From NCBI GenBank assembly GCA_964017145.1, contig OZ024845.1:1-64000 (forward strand): a stretch of 64,000 bases of DNA, given 5' to 3'. The notes under the pieces were generated by a model, which saw only the letters and a program-made list of their open reading frames with translations, searched no databases and had not been told where the DNA came from. Shown here piece by piece: positions 8,990 through 22,500 of the stretch (its first letter is position 1; every line of letters starts with the position of its first letter). Position numbers and translations under genes: made by a program. Origin of the DNA: Agrocybe praecox (Eukaryota; Basidiomycota; Agaricomycetes; Agaricales; Agrocybaceae).

Positions 8990-9422
8990 TTGAGGTTGCT
9001 GGGCGTCGGTAGGTCGCGGTTGATCAGGCCGGAGGTTCCAGTACGTCGAGCAACGAGTTTTATGAGAAAGTAGAAATGAGAGAGAAGATAGAAGTTTGTT
9101 TCGTCAAAAAGATGTGACAATAAGGGAACGTCGTGACTGGTGACAGCGACGACGAGGGAGTATTGGCACACAGAGGAACTCGATAGACGGTTTTAAACAG
9201 TTATGAATTCACTGAGGGACTACGCAGAACAGGAGAGCCTTTATATACCCTAGAACTACGTAATCAGGTGATTCGAGAGCTGAAACATAGGGAACGTATA
9301 TCTAATCGGAAGGAGTGACTACGGTAGGAGATTAGATAGAATAACGGAAGTCGATGCGAAACAAATAACAACATAGTATCTATAAGTGGGAAGATGTCCG
9401 AGAAAAGGTTCGAACCGTTACA
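8990..9422 (-). repeat. Probable 5' LTR of the truncated retrotransposon
   Basis: Upstream of the gag-like ORF on the minus strand the sequence starts TGTAACGGTTCG at 9422, a typical TG-beginning LTR end. A TATATAAAG box lies at about 9,240-9,250. The inner LTR border and primer-binding site could not be fixed, and no second LTR is available because the element is truncated. Confidence 0.4.
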
Positions 9423-10883
9423 CTTCTGCCCGTTTTATGTTCTGCGTGGGGGGAGGCGATCCGGTGATCAACAACCGTCATGTGCTTTGGCTACAAGTCG
9501 TGGGGGAGATGTAGATGAACGGGAGGCGGTTTGACAAAGTGATCGAGGCGGTGGTTGCAAGGCGGAAGGGCGAGGAGGAAGAGGTGGTACTGTCGACCTC
9601 GATTTTGATCAGTGTTTGCTGCTATCGTCTTTGTCGTTGCTGCTGTCGTTGACGTTGATGATGGCGTGTAGGCTCCTGGATCCTTCCATCATCTCCCGCT
9701 CCTCACCACACTAACCCAAGGAAAACACAAAAACCCCGACCAACCACTCAACCATCCCACTCCCCCTGACCCTCCTCCTAAACGCTCTCGTCTCCATCCC
9801 ACTCATCCGACGTACACACGCCGCATCCCACCCACTCAGCGCATCCTTCATCCCATGCTGCTTATAGCCCTACCACCAAACACGTCTGCGGGCCAGAGAT
9901 ACCTCCTCAGTTCGTCTTCATCCGCATCCTTCGACGAAGTTGGCCTACGGCTGTGAAAGACTACAACGCGACTAGGATGGCGAGCCCGATAAGAAAAGTC
10001 GTTTTTTTGGTGAGAACATATAATCGTCGTTTCAGAAGAGAGCTAGCGTATCGATTGCTGTGGTAGTTCCTCCGTGGTGGTTGTTCGCTTCAGCGTCCAA
10101 ATCTGTGGGGAGTGCAGAGTATGGCACTGTGCTGCGCGAGGCGTTTTGCGCTGGGTACATTGTTTTTCGTATTTTTGTGTATCGTACACCATTGGCATAA
10201 AAGGGAGGGTATTCGTCTTCTCGTTAACGTGGGGGGTACAATAGCATCAAGAGGCTAAGAATAGGGTATAGGGGATGTGGGGTATACAAGACACGACGTT
10301 CTCGAGTCCAGCTGAAGCTCTCGAGTCAAAGGGATTAGTCGAAGCAGTAATTAGGAAAGAAGGTGGTGGTGGTGGCTGACAGCGTTCAAAAATACGCCAA
10401 GAAATTTGATTGTCTCGAGCCGGTGATCTCGGCTTGAATTACGCTTGCCTTAATCGGAATGGCTGTGCGGGTGTGGCTGAGATTAGATTACATTAGGTGT
10501 TTCCGAACGACGGAGTAAACTTGCAACGATCTGTTGGAGATGACATGGTTGAACGTTGATGACTCAGTAGGTGGATCGGTGGGGTCATTCGACTAAACTG
10601 AGCGATAAAAAACACCACCAACGTGGTAACCTGTTAACGTTTTAATAGTAGGCTACACGAAAGAAAGGAAAGGAAAGGGAGGACGTACGTTCAAAACATG
10701 AACAGCAGACTTTCACACTTTCTATGCGGATCGTACAATAAGATCATGCATAAGTCCCACCCACCGCACGCAATTTTACTCGCAAAATGCGTAAAGAGCC
10801 GAATTGATCAGAAAGGAGGAAACTGGCTGATAAGGGATATGGCGGGAGCGCGAATGCAGGGACGCCCCAGGGTGCAGTATGTA
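9423..10883. other. No gene seen; decayed repeat sequence
   Basis: There is no credible coding frame. A pyrimidine-rich block (about 9,680-9,860) follows purine- and GT-rich sequence. Similar transitions recur at about 14,935 and 21,055, which suggests a decayed dispersed repeat. Confidence 0.4.
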
Positions 10884-11998
10884 TGGCGGTCATTTGGGGT
10901 AAAAATTCCCCGCGCGCTTTTTACCTTTTCCGCGCAATTTTAGGCCATTTTGAAGCCTTATATCATCTATGTCAAACTATTTTCTCTTATGTGCGCGGGG
11001 AAAAAGTTGCGCGCGTTTTTTTGTTGGCGCGCAATTAATTTTTTTGGCACAAGTGAGCCACGCGCACATTCCAAACTCCGCGCGCGCAATTTTGACCCAC
11101 ACCTCCCCCTCGTTTTAACCCTTGGGCGTGAACCAGCTCGTCTTACCCGTACTCGTCTCATTATTTTTTGGTCATTTTCCAGCGCTCGTTACTCTCATTT
11201 TGCTTTGCTTTCCGTTCCCAATCAGTCACTTATATTATTTGTAATAGTGAATTTAGTAAATATTTGGGTCCGTCAGTGACCACTAATTACTTTAGCCATT
11301 CATATAACTACATACTTGCCCTTCTAACTACTTTAATTAGTACTTCCGGACTACGTAAATAACATATATGTCAATGAATACACTCGTTTTGTTTCACTAT
11401 ACGGAGTCAGTACCTTCGGTCTAATGGTTAGATCTTTGCTAATATTTGGCTGTTGAACAATTCACATACAAACTCCTGTATCTGCACGTGCTAACATGCG
11501 GGGTCAAAATTGCGCGCACCTGGAAGCCAACAATATTGAGCGCTGGGGTGAAAGAAAATTGCGCGCGCGGAGTTTGAAATGTGCGCGCGGCTCACTTGCG
11601 TCAAAAAAATTAATTGCGCGCCAACCAAAAAACGCGCGCAACTTTTTCCCGCGCACATAAGAGAAAATAATTTCACTTAGATGATATAAGGCTTCAAAAT
11701 GGCCTAAAATTGCGCGGAAAAGGTGAAAAGCGCGCGGGGAATTTTTACCCCAAATGACCGCCATACGCGCACTGACCCAAATCCCCGCACACACGACTCC
11801 ACTTAAATTAAAAGAATTGCGCGCGGAAAAAAAAAGTCGCGCGATTTTGGGTAAATCGCGCAATTTTTCTGTCCGCGCACACTTTCAGGGACAAATTGGA
11901 CTTAACCATATTTAGATATAATTTGACCCTAACATTGCGCGGAAAGGGTAAAATCCCAATGAGCGGTGCGCGGGAATACTTCCCCTAAATGACCGCCA
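10884..11998. mobile_element. Fold-back DNA element with ~220-bp inverted arms
   Basis: The left arm (10,884 to about 11,100) starts TGGCGGTCATTTGGGG and is matched at about nine bases in ten by the complement of about 11,540-11,763. Both ends are bordered by TA, which could be a TA target duplication as in Tc1/mariner-type elements. A diverged further end, again closing with TGACCGCCA followed by TA, lies at 11,998, so the unit may be nested or extended. The arms are dense in CGCGC motifs between AT-rich runs. No transposase is visible inside. Confidence 0.65.
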
Positions 11999-12000
11999 TA

Positions 12001-15000
12001 GTCGTGTAAGGTACGCACCTTGCCTACGCCCGAAACCGACACAAACACACCATCTCGATGTGCAGCCAACATTTCGGACCGAAGCCATTCCCCCTATTTT
12101 TTTAGTTTATTTTCCTTTTTGCCAGCGAGGCACCCTTAAGGGTTCTCCGTCGCTTGTCTAATTAGTGTTAGAAAACTTCTTTTCTCCTAGATAATCCCCT
12201 CCTATTTTGATTTGATTCCAAATCTCGGCCCCTGAGTATCATTACAAGTAGAAATACATATATATACGTAGTCTACTTGGTTTGTACTCCCCAGCAGAAG
12301 TTATGTACCTGACTCACACTCGTTAGTGATATACGCAACGTCCCAGAACCATCCTTTTTGTTCCCTACCCATAACATCATCACCAAGAGGTTTAGGACCC
12401 CCGAGACGATTCCGCCTCGTCTCCCCTCTTCACCCGAACTCACAACGATCACCATCGTTTCAATCGTACCCTGCACGTTTCACTATATATGTCGGCACAA
12501 GTATACGCAAAAAAAAATAGAAAGAACTCGAACCAGGAAAGGGAAAAGGAAGAGGAAAAGGGATATGTAGCAACGCTGGCAGAAAAGTCTAGGCCCACGT
12601 AGCCGAGAGGTGCCGAGTCACTGTCAAATACTATCGATATCTCCGCTTCTTTCTCCGCTTCTTTCTCCGCACATCTTATCTTATCTACATATATTGAAAT
12701 GATACGATTGATTAATCTCCGTTCATTCCTCCTTTTCATCGCCACTCGACAGGCGTAAAAAGGCACAGGATATCGACAGTAACCCAGCTTTACAAATAGT
12801 AATCTAATAAATAGTACATCCCAGCAGAATCTCAACATATATCCGAACTCACGTAGTAAGTCATGCGGTCCGGAACTAACTATCTGAGTAGTTAGCGGTG
12901 CCCAAGATTGACGTTTTTGATCTGAAGAGGTTCTGGAATCATGGTTTTCAACAAAAACGGGAGAAAGAATGAGTTCGGATAAGTTTTTTCCAAGTACCCC
13001 TGGAATCTGTCAAACAAAAATATTCATTCGTTATTGACGCGTCGGAAATAGCGATTTATGGACGGCATGGAAATCAAAGACTTGAACCTCCTCACAGACA
13101 GCACGTTAATGAACACAACGCCGATCAGGAAGAAGAGTTGAACGCTGTGGATGTAAGAGCGTGACAGCGTCATATGATGACGATGCCCAACATCATATCG
13201 AGGCTAGTTATGGCGTCCGAGGTGGAGAGACGCCAAACAGGATGCAGGAGAAAGTCAGAGTGAAGATGATGTTTATCAGACGCATTTCCGGTGCCTCGTA
13301 GCGCTCTCGGGATCCCAAGTCCATATCTTTGACTTCCTCTCTTCGTTCGTTTGTTCGTCAGTCGACCATGGTTATTGGTGACTTGTCATTCGTTACTCGT
13401 AATGCTATGGAATGTGTGGGTGATTATCAAGGTGAGATATAGAATTCATCGCACTCCTACTCACATTCGCGGTCGTCCGTTCACATCATGGAACGCGCCT
13501 GCATGATTTTACGCGCGTATTGAATTCGAGGATAGACGACTTCAATGATAGAAATCGACGTCGTGGTAAAGAAGGAAGAAGGATGATGACGTTGAAGAGG
13601 CTTGGACGTTAATGCGTACAGAAAACTTTTGTGTTTTAGAGATCGAAGGAATAATGACGAACTGTCGGGTATTTGTGGGTATAGGATGAGAGCGCCGGCT
13701 GACTAGTTTCATTACTCACTCCAGGTTACCCACATATCAGGGAGTCTAGGACACATTAAGAGCAGAAACATCGGATGAAGGTGAGAAACAGAAGATTCAG
13801 AGCGATGATGCGAATGCGGTTGGAAGGATGTGAATCGATCTCGCATTAATGATCTGCAAAATAGCTTATATAGCGCGTTTGATTTTCCTGAGGTACCAAG
13901 GAAAATTTCCTACATCTCAAGTAACTCGTACAATTGAATCACGAACTAAGCAAGGGTAAACCTCGGGAAGACTTGATTAGAGCTGTTACAATCTAAGAAA
14001 TATGTGAGGAATGTGCTTTTATTGCCAACAATAACATTAAATTAGGTATATTAAGATAGATATGTCGTCTTTACATCCCCGAGAGTTGGGGTTCAGATAA
14101 CTACGCATTGCTCTCCCAAACTTGACATTACGAGAAGCAAATCTCAAAAGCCGCCTGAAACGATCCACTTCACAGCGAGGAACGCAGCTGTCAAGATCAG
14201 TCCTGCGTATCAAGTTTGGTTCAGCACTTAGTCAAAGTACGAACTATGCGTCAATCAAGGAAGTACACGTACCCATCTGCACGAATTGACCGAGTGCCCA
14301 CGGGATACCGTTTACCCTCTATTGGAACTATCGAAGAATATCAGAAACCGTTTACGATAGAGAGGAGAAGAGTGGAGACAGAAGAACAAACCTTTGCAGG
14401 ACCCCCAGACATGTATCCGAGGATATACGCGATCCTTCCAATGCACCAGCACGTTATGGCGATGGCTGTGAAGCGTGGGTAGGTGGTTGCGGTGATGATG
14501 GATCTATACGATATTATTCAAGCATATATGATAAGTCCCGCGTCTCCAGGAAGGATGCGATGCGTACCACGATGGACGAGACTAATCAAACGCACGGAAC
14601 ATGCACTAGTGGAGTATAGAAACGAGGACAAGGAGAGCTGGGCATTCGTGATATTCGCGTTCGTGGAGGTATTAATGATAGAGGTTTTGTTCGCGTTCGT
14701 AGTGGTGGTGATAGTGGCGTTGACGAGAGGTAGGCAATGATAAGAAGCGGCAGAGAATAGGAAGGACGTTGAGGTGTCCCCACGTTTGATCCATAAGGGA
14801 GTCGAGGAGGGAACAACGTATGGGCGGAAATGAGTAGAGGGATTAATAGCGTGAATGATGGATGCCAGCGAAGACGAGAGTGAAGGCAGGGATGACGACG
14901 CTAATAGATGAATGGATAGATGGCCGCCAGAATATTATGCACCCATCTCGAATCCTCAACCAGACCTTTCCAACCGCACTACCTTTCCTCAACTCATACC

Positions 15001-17048
15001 CCTTAATCGTTGGCCCAATTCACCCGATAAACCACCCTAAGACAAAACACCGCCATCTCTCCAGCGCAATTTTACAGTACGATGAACTTTCACTCCACCG
15101 GCGGGCCTCAAAAGCGGGAACGCGGACAAAAAGTCATGTAGATAGGTATTTTCTTCTTCTTTTGTGTGGGTTGTTGTCGTATGGAGACGTGGACGAGAAA
15201 GACGACGAATAAATCAGGCTGTTCGTGGTACTAGTTGTCGCGTCCGTGTTGTATTTGTGCTGATGGTGGTGTTGGCCAGAGGCAGGTGCGAAGAGGTGCA
15301 ATTAATCTACGAGCGTTTTAGTGCTTGCGTTGAATGTGAGCGCGGAAGGTCGCTGACCGAACAGGAGAGCAAAGGAGGAAGAGGACAGGTAGCGATAACG
15401 GTGGGGATGCCAGGGTATCAAGAGCGAGCCGTGAATCCCGAAGAAGAAGGGGAAAACAACAAGCACGCTCGCTCTGCGGTTCGTCACTTTGGACAGCGCG
15501 TAACTGATGTTCTAAAGGCAGATATGAGACCAGAAGACCTGTGTGCATGGGGATTGTCAGAGAATCTCTCAAGTTAGAAAACGAGAACGGTGCAAAGGAG
15601 AGGATGTGGAACGAAAAATTAATATGCCAACTTACATTAGTGCTTGTCTGTCGCTGAGCGCGTGAAGAAGAATCTTGGAATTGGAAGTGTGCATGAATCG
15701 AGAGCCAATGTGGTGATATATATGTCCGCCTCGAAGAACATGTCGAAAGTAATGAGAGAGAATTGAATGTTGAGGCAAAAACGAATGGGTGCCGTCAACC
15801 AGAAACCAAACCCCATAATAACCAAATATAGGTCAACTGCCGGAGCCGAGATTGTGCCGTCTCCTAGCAGAGTTGAATTGGCATCTCGGAACGAACAAAC
15901 CAATTCGCGCACGCGACAGGCAAATGTTTAACAGATTGAAGGGCAATTTACGTGTATGCAGGAGTGGGCGATCACTTGACTAGTACTTTCCAGATACGAG
16001 GTGTTCGGGACCTTTCTCGATAACTTGTCGGCGTAGCCTTTCCTTGTTCGTCTAGAGCTTAGTCCCTCCCATCATCTTCAAGGAGACGTCACAGTGTAAC
16101 AGGACCGTCATATTTTAAACACGCGCTCGCGTTTCAATTTTGTTCACGCATATCCTCAAGGAGAAGCGATGATCATTGATGGAAGGAACAAGAGCCATAA
16201 CACGCAGGAGATAAGCGCCAAAGAGTGCGATCATTCATCACAGCCAAAAATAAGTCGTGCACTGCTTCACAGAGAATATGTCCTCAAACGGACTGCATTT
16301 TGCTCAGCATCAACATACCGAGATAAAATCCAAATAGAAGAGCAGATGTATTGAACGTACACTGCACCGCTGCGTGGCGCCCAAGAAGGGATTGTAACGA
16401 ATACCATTTTTTCGTAACATCACATGCTTCGTTTTATCTTATCTTATCACTCGCCTCCTCATCCCTTCGTCGCTCGTTCATTTATTCTCGTTCATTCTAT
16501 TTTCCTTGAAACATATTTTCTATATTCCCTTTCTTCTAGACCTTACTGTCCATATGGTTCACTTTACATTACATTCCTTTTGCTCCACATTAGTACTTCT
16601 TGCTTATGCAGAGTCCGCTCTTTATTGCCTTTTTACTCCTTTTATTTAGCTAGTCAACACTATATAAGATGCAATATTTCGTAGCTAAAGCCCCAGTGAA
16701 TTTATCCTGGTTAAAATCGTCTTTTACTTCCACCTAAGTTCCTCTGTGTGTCGAAACCAAACAGCTGTCGCTTTTCTAAGTAACAAATGTCACTTTCGTC
16801 ACAGGGATACCCTGGCTAAAGTATTCTTCATTCACGCTCAAGAATAGGCCACTTGTCGCTTCCAACAGGTGAAACAGCAACATGGCTGTGTAAATAAATA
16901 TACAGTGACATGTGTGCGCGGCATGGACAGCCAACCGTCAGTGACCAGCATAGATGGATTGCATAGGGTCCTGTGGATGTGTCGTCCATCTTCCTTCCCT
17001 GAGGGACCCTCACCATTCTGACCAAGGACCATTCTCCCCCTCGTCCCA
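12001..17048. other. Gene-poor region with decayed repeats
   Basis: No frame here looks like a natural protein. A short 14-bp tandem repeat (CTCCGCTTCTTT type) sits at about 12,645-12,675. From about 14,600 the sequence resembles parts of 20,600-22,560. Pyrimidine-rich patches occur at about 14,935-15,060 and 16,430-16,660. Short open frames change composition along their length and were not accepted. Confidence 0.4.
15150..15915. repeat. Dispersed degenerate repeat, copy A
   Basis: Several blocks match 21,480-22,500 in the same order: a GTCGCG...GTGGTGATGGT...GAGAGGCAGG block, a GGAGAGGATGTGGAACGAAAA block (15,597) and an AACCAGAAA...AACCAAATATAG block (about 15,800). The spacing differs between copies. 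No coding content is recognised. Confidence 0.55.
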
Positions 17049-19505
17049 ATGGAGACGCATTATGAGCATACCACAGCAAACCAGCATATGATATCCATGA
17101 GAAATGTCGTTGTGAACGGGGGAACTTTCACTCAACATATCGCTGGGCATGCGAGAAAGCGTGAGTTACAGTGGCTAGCAACCTTGATATGTTCACTGAT
17201 ACGCCAATACACAGCTCCATTCGAAATATTGCAGGAGAACGTTGCTCACACAGCGTTCCACAACTCTGACGCTCGATTTGACCCCCCAAAATGTCATCCA
17301 AATACACGACTTGCTGTCCTACAGAAAATCATGGATTGGATGTACCGCAAAGACTGGGAATCTTGGTATCGCCATATAATGTGGCTTACTGGAGCCGCCG
17401 GTGCAGGCAAGTCTGCCATCGCACAAAGTATCATCGAACTCTGCCTTGCCGAAGGTCTCATAATAGCCAGCTTCTTCTTTCGGTCTGATCCAACCAGGAG
17501 TCACGGCAAATCCTTCGTCGCCACGCTTGCATATCAAATCTTCTTTTCGGTTCCAACTACTCACAAATATATAATGTTTGTCATTTATAACGACCCCCTA
17601 ATCTTCACGCGAAGCTTGAGTCATCAATTCGACACGCTTGTTATTCAGCCCCTCCGCAGATTTTACTCACCACTAGATACCCTCGAGGAAAAATGGCGGC
17701 GGCTGATCGTTATTGATGGGCTGGACGAGTGCCTTGATAGGGACACCCAGAAGGAAATACTCACTATGCTGCGTGATGCGATCTGCAAATACGAGCTTCC
17801 TGTCATATTCCTAGTTGCCAGTCGCCAGGAGCACGATATCACCACCGTCTTTAACTCAAAGCCTATGGATGGGGCATTTTTTCGACTTTACCTCGACGAA
17901 AGGTTCTCCCCCGACGACGACATTCGCAGATTTCTCAGAGACGGCTTTGAAGAGATCAAGACCACTCATCCATTCAAGGACTATATCCCCGTTTCTTGGC
18001 CATCCGACGGAATTCTGGAAGAAATTGTCAGAAAGTCGTCCGGGCAATTCATTTACGCAGCTACGGTATTTCGCTATTGCAAATCCACTAGGAATCGCCC
18101 CGATCACCGCCTTGATATTGTGAATAATATACGACCGGCACAAGGTGACTTGCCATTTACGCAAGTGGATGCGCTATATAAAATGATCCTCGATTCTGCC
18201 GTAGATAGAGCGCGCGTTCAATATGTACTTAGTATCCTCTCACATCGCGTATTCGAAGGTGGAAAAGAGGGATTCGACATATCGTCATTTATGTCGTTGC
18301 AACCTGGGGAGCTCGATATTTTGGTCTGTAATCTAGGGGCCATTGTCTCCATTGAGAAGGTTTACTCTTGGTTGTTTGAAAGGGAGGTGGAGTGTGTGAA
18401 CATCCTACACAAATCACTTCATGACTTCCTTCTCGACCCCGTGAGGTCCGGAGACCATTTTCTTGACATTGATACGTACAGATCAGAGCATGTTGCCAAT
18501 ATAATTCAATATGTGATCAAAGGTAAGAGTATTCTCAGAAATTGTTGAACATCTCTAACTAATTGTCCCAGATCCTAGGACCAATGTATTTGACTACTTT
18601 GGGGACTTCATTACAAAGCAATTTCTGCTATGCCAGAGCTCAAATTCGCTGATCAATATCGCCAAGAAGTTTTTATTTGTTGACCTTATATCGAATGAAA
18701 TGAAAGGCCGCGAGGATTATACAATTGATTGTCTTCCTATGGACCTCCGAAAATTTGTATTTTGGCACTGGCTTCCATTCTGCGCACGCATGGTAAGGAT
18801 GAAATCTTCATTTGATGCTAATATCCTTAATATTGCGCGCAGGCCCCTTTGGATAAGCGCTGGGCCGTTATAGAGAAACAACATCAACAATATACGGCAC
18901 GGGTATTTTTGAATCAGCTGCCGTACTATTACGAGCACGACGAGGCGATCCTGCTTTTATGTGTCGCATGTCACCTTGGGAATGACATGTGTGTACCAAT
19001 CATTTCCGGCTACCTTGAACTTCTCTTCCTCGGGAACACCCTTCACTATGATAGGCTCTATCTCTTTGAATCCTTCACTCCCGGAAATGAAAAAGCTCGC
19101 CATTTGCAGAATTTTGTGTGCTTTCTATAGCACCCAGACCAATCACACAGCTACCCAATAGGTCCTTCAGCCTACGCAAAGGCAGTCTTACATTGTGCAA
19201 ATACTCTTGAAACCCTGAACTTGGACGGCGAAGATGAACTGTTAAGCACAGTTACAATTGACAATGGACGATGGACATTAAACTCTGTCAGCCCCCTAGA
19301 TGGCCAACCGTTTCTGCTGCTCGGTTACATTATCTTCTTCCTTCCTCGAGCTGGATTTTCTGAATCACTCGTTCAACAATGCGAAGAGGACAGGTTGCTG
19401 GAAGAGGAAATTACAACCATATTTCCAAACCGCAGCGCCATTGTACGTCAAGAGATGAAGAATTACCTGGAGAGAGTTAGAGCCAGTGCACCAGGAAGTC
19501 TGTGA
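17049..19505 (+). CDS. NACHT-domain NTPase (NLR-like protein)
   Basis: This is a signal-transduction NTPase of the large basidiomycete NACHT family, likely cytosolic and possibly involved in self/non-self or stress recognition. A Walker A motif (GAAGAGKSAI) is encoded near 17,391 and a Walker B motif (RLIVIDGLDEC) near 17,700. Before them lies the lineage-typical YDPPKCHPNTR-like segment (here FDPPKCHPNTR). Introns seen are 17161-17214 (in frame), 18523-18571 and 18793-18842. A fourth near 19,118-19,161 is needed to reach the last exon, but its borders are uncertain. The product is about 750 residues. The N-terminal part is short with no effector domain, and no ankyrin or WD40 repeats follow. 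This bare layout is frequent in agaric NACHT genes. The uncertain last intron leaves a small chance of a frameshift. Confidence 0.85.
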
Positions 19506-21479
19506 CAGTGACAGAGCAGGGAAACAGATATCATTTTCCCTATGGACGTAGGTAGAAGAAGATTTTATTACCAGGGAGGTCTCACGTACGATCAAGTTTC
19601 CGCAATCAAGCAGACGCAGCTAGCATATTTGAGCATCAATGTAGTCGCCGGACACCGGATTTTGACTCCCTCTGACAAGAATTAGCTCCTATGATATATA
19701 AATTGTACATATATAAGCGTAATATACCAAATGCCAAGATATTCACTTGAAAGAAAGGAAGAAATACGGTACAGAGCAGGGCTAAATATCATTTCAAATG
19801 AGGGTGGCATGAATTGATGAGGAATGACGAGTAACAAAGCATACACAGGGCAAGAGAACACAATCCCCCTGATTGAGCTTCAGCCGGATTCAAATCTTAA
19901 AGGCAGTATTCTCAAAGTTACACAATTCTAGACAGATCACAGTCAAAGAAAAGTTGGAAGACAAAGATAAAGTCAAAGTTGAATAAGGAGCGTCGTACTG
20001 CGTACATAGATTACATAGATAATAAGTACGAATGACATATAAAGATGGAAATATGAACTGGAGGGGAGGAGAAAGAACGGACAAAAAGGAAGAGAAGAAA
20101 AGAGAAGGACGCACGAGAGAATAAGGCGCTCATCGTGCGCGTGTGCCCAGCATGCTACCTATGCGGAAGAGCCAACAAGTAAGTGCAAAGCAGTGAAAAG
20201 GGAGGAGAATGCAGTGTGGGATGAAAAAATAGGGGGAAAGAGGATATCAACATGTGTCTGAGTGGAACAGCGTTCAGGAAAGTTCATTCCAGAGAGATAG
20301 ACGTAGACGTAGGAAAGGAAACGAGATGCGAGAACAGAGAGAAAGAAAGAAGTCGGGAAACAAAGCGAGAGTGCCGTCTGGAGAGAAGGCAGGAATTCGA
20401 AAGGATGCAACAGAAAGCAAAACAAATGAGACGTAGCGAGGAACAGTAGGTGCACAAAGAGGTGCGACTGGTATACGAACGACAACGTTCAACGTGAGCG
20501 TGGAGTGTCAATAAGGGACGGCAAAACAAGGGGAAACAGAGATAGGGATGGTGGTGAAGATCGTGAGCTACGGCAACAAGAGGAAAAGAATGGAGGTCAA
20601 GAGACCAAACTTCGATGTTCGAAAGGTGCGGGGGAAGAGCGCTGGCGTGCGTAGTGGTCACACTCCTGGTGGTAATGATAGCGATTATCTGTTGATGGTA
20701 GTGCGGACGAGAGACGTAGGCAGGGAAGAGGAAGTAGTGGAACATATTGACGTACGCGTCCCTATTCCACCTGAACGTGATGTTGGAGACAGGTTCGATA
20801 GTCGAAGTGGACTATGGGAGGTGGCGAAAGCGACAGTGACGGCAACACGGAAAGCGATGCGATTATCAAGGACAGGTGGTGACAACGAGCAGGAGAAGGG
20901 GGACACATAGGAGGGCTGTATTACAACACAACTTGCTGGCACCGGGAAGGAAGAAAGGACGGCCGTGGTATCATTGATGCCTTTAAGTGGTGGTGCTGGT
21001 AAACGCAGTGTTCACTTGGAGGGTGCCAGCCCAAACATCGAGCATAGATGAGTCGATGCACCACTCTTCAGCTTCCTCCTCCATAACCTCCTAAGCACCT
21101 GCGTCCTCAAGCCATCCGCGTCCTCTTCAACCTCACTAACCCCCTTCAACTCATACGCCCAACGGGCGGGCCCACCTTCGCCCACAAACACGATGAATCT
21201 CTCCAGGCTGGAACACTGGACACCCTTCCACACCGCTTCGCATCCTCCGATGGACTCGACATGGCAGAGGTGAGACTCGCGATGCACAATGAGGGACAAG
21301 CGGGAGCATAATATCAACGTGATTAAGTCCGCGGGTAGTTGCTCTTAGAGGGTCTGGGACGGGTCACCGTTGAGATCTGAGACTCGAGCTTGTGGGAGCG
21401 GCGCGCGGAACATTGGCATGAGTGCAACGGAGATGTCTGATGGGAAATGTCAGAGAGAAGCGGGGGGGGGGGAGCACTG

Positions 21480-22500
21480 GTGGGTTGTTGATGAAACGAG
21501 GAAGATGACGATGAGAGCCCGGACGTTCATGATACCAGTCGTCGCGCTCGTGTTTGTGGTGATGGTAGTTTTAGCGAGAGGCAGGCGAGAGCAAGTGGGT
21601 GGAGCCAAGCAAAACATACGCTTGGGGTGTTATTAGCTTGAGCGCTGAGCAGCGACGAGCGGATGGAGAACAAGGGAAGGGAATGAGAAATAGTGATCAT
21701 GGCGAAGGTGACCAGATTATCGAGGGTGGGTCGTGGGTCCAGACGAAGAGATGGTAAACGACGGAAGGGAGGGCATCTATGTGTTTGTCGCCGGCAGGGG
21801 TGCCGTATGATCTGGTGCTTTTGTAACGTATATCCTTTCCGGCGAAGGGGGATGATACTTCCTAGCCTTTGCCCACCCAACCCAACCCAATCCAATTTCC
21901 GCCAGGCTCAAACACCCAGTGCCAAAACTCTCGAACACTTCCTGTTATTCCTTCCGTGTTTGCGCCTATACAAATCGACTTAAATACGAGTGCAGGGAAT
22001 AAAAGAGAACGTACCAGCAACATAAGAGCTAGAAATTACAGTAAAGTAACCCATGCGAACGGTACGTCGGGAATTCGTCACTTCAGAGAGCGCATGGTTA
22101 ACGTCAGAGAAGCTGATGGGAGACTGGGTATCTGGGTGCATTCAAAATGTAAGCAACGTTCCTGACGCAAAGAAGAATGAAGTTGCAAAGAAGGAGGGGG
22201 AAAGGAGAGGATGTGGAACGAAAACCAAAATGCCAACCTACATTACAGTACTAGGCGGTCACCGGTCACCGGCACCAGTCATCGACGGTACAGAAATTTT
22301 CGTCAATGTAAAGAGATAGGCAGAAATTGTGACCAGATAAAACATCGACCGCGACGAGTACATAGCCAGAGTAATAATAGATAATTGAACGTCGAGGAGA
22401 ACAAGTGAAAGGTGCGGTGAACCAGAAAGCAAACCACCTGACAGCCAAATATAGATCAATCGGCAATTTGCCAGAGCCGTGATGGTGCCGCTCCCAATCA
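21480..22500. repeat. Dispersed degenerate repeat, copy B
   Basis: This is the counterpart of copy A at 15,150-15,915. It shares GGAGAGGATGTGGAACGAAAA (22,205) and the AACCAGAAAGCAAACC...AATATAGATCAA block at about 22,420. Confidence 0.55.

Noticed and set aside
9405..9416. GGTTCGAACC as a tRNA box B
   Set aside because: It is a palindrome at the LTR start; no box A or tRNA fold could be placed around it.
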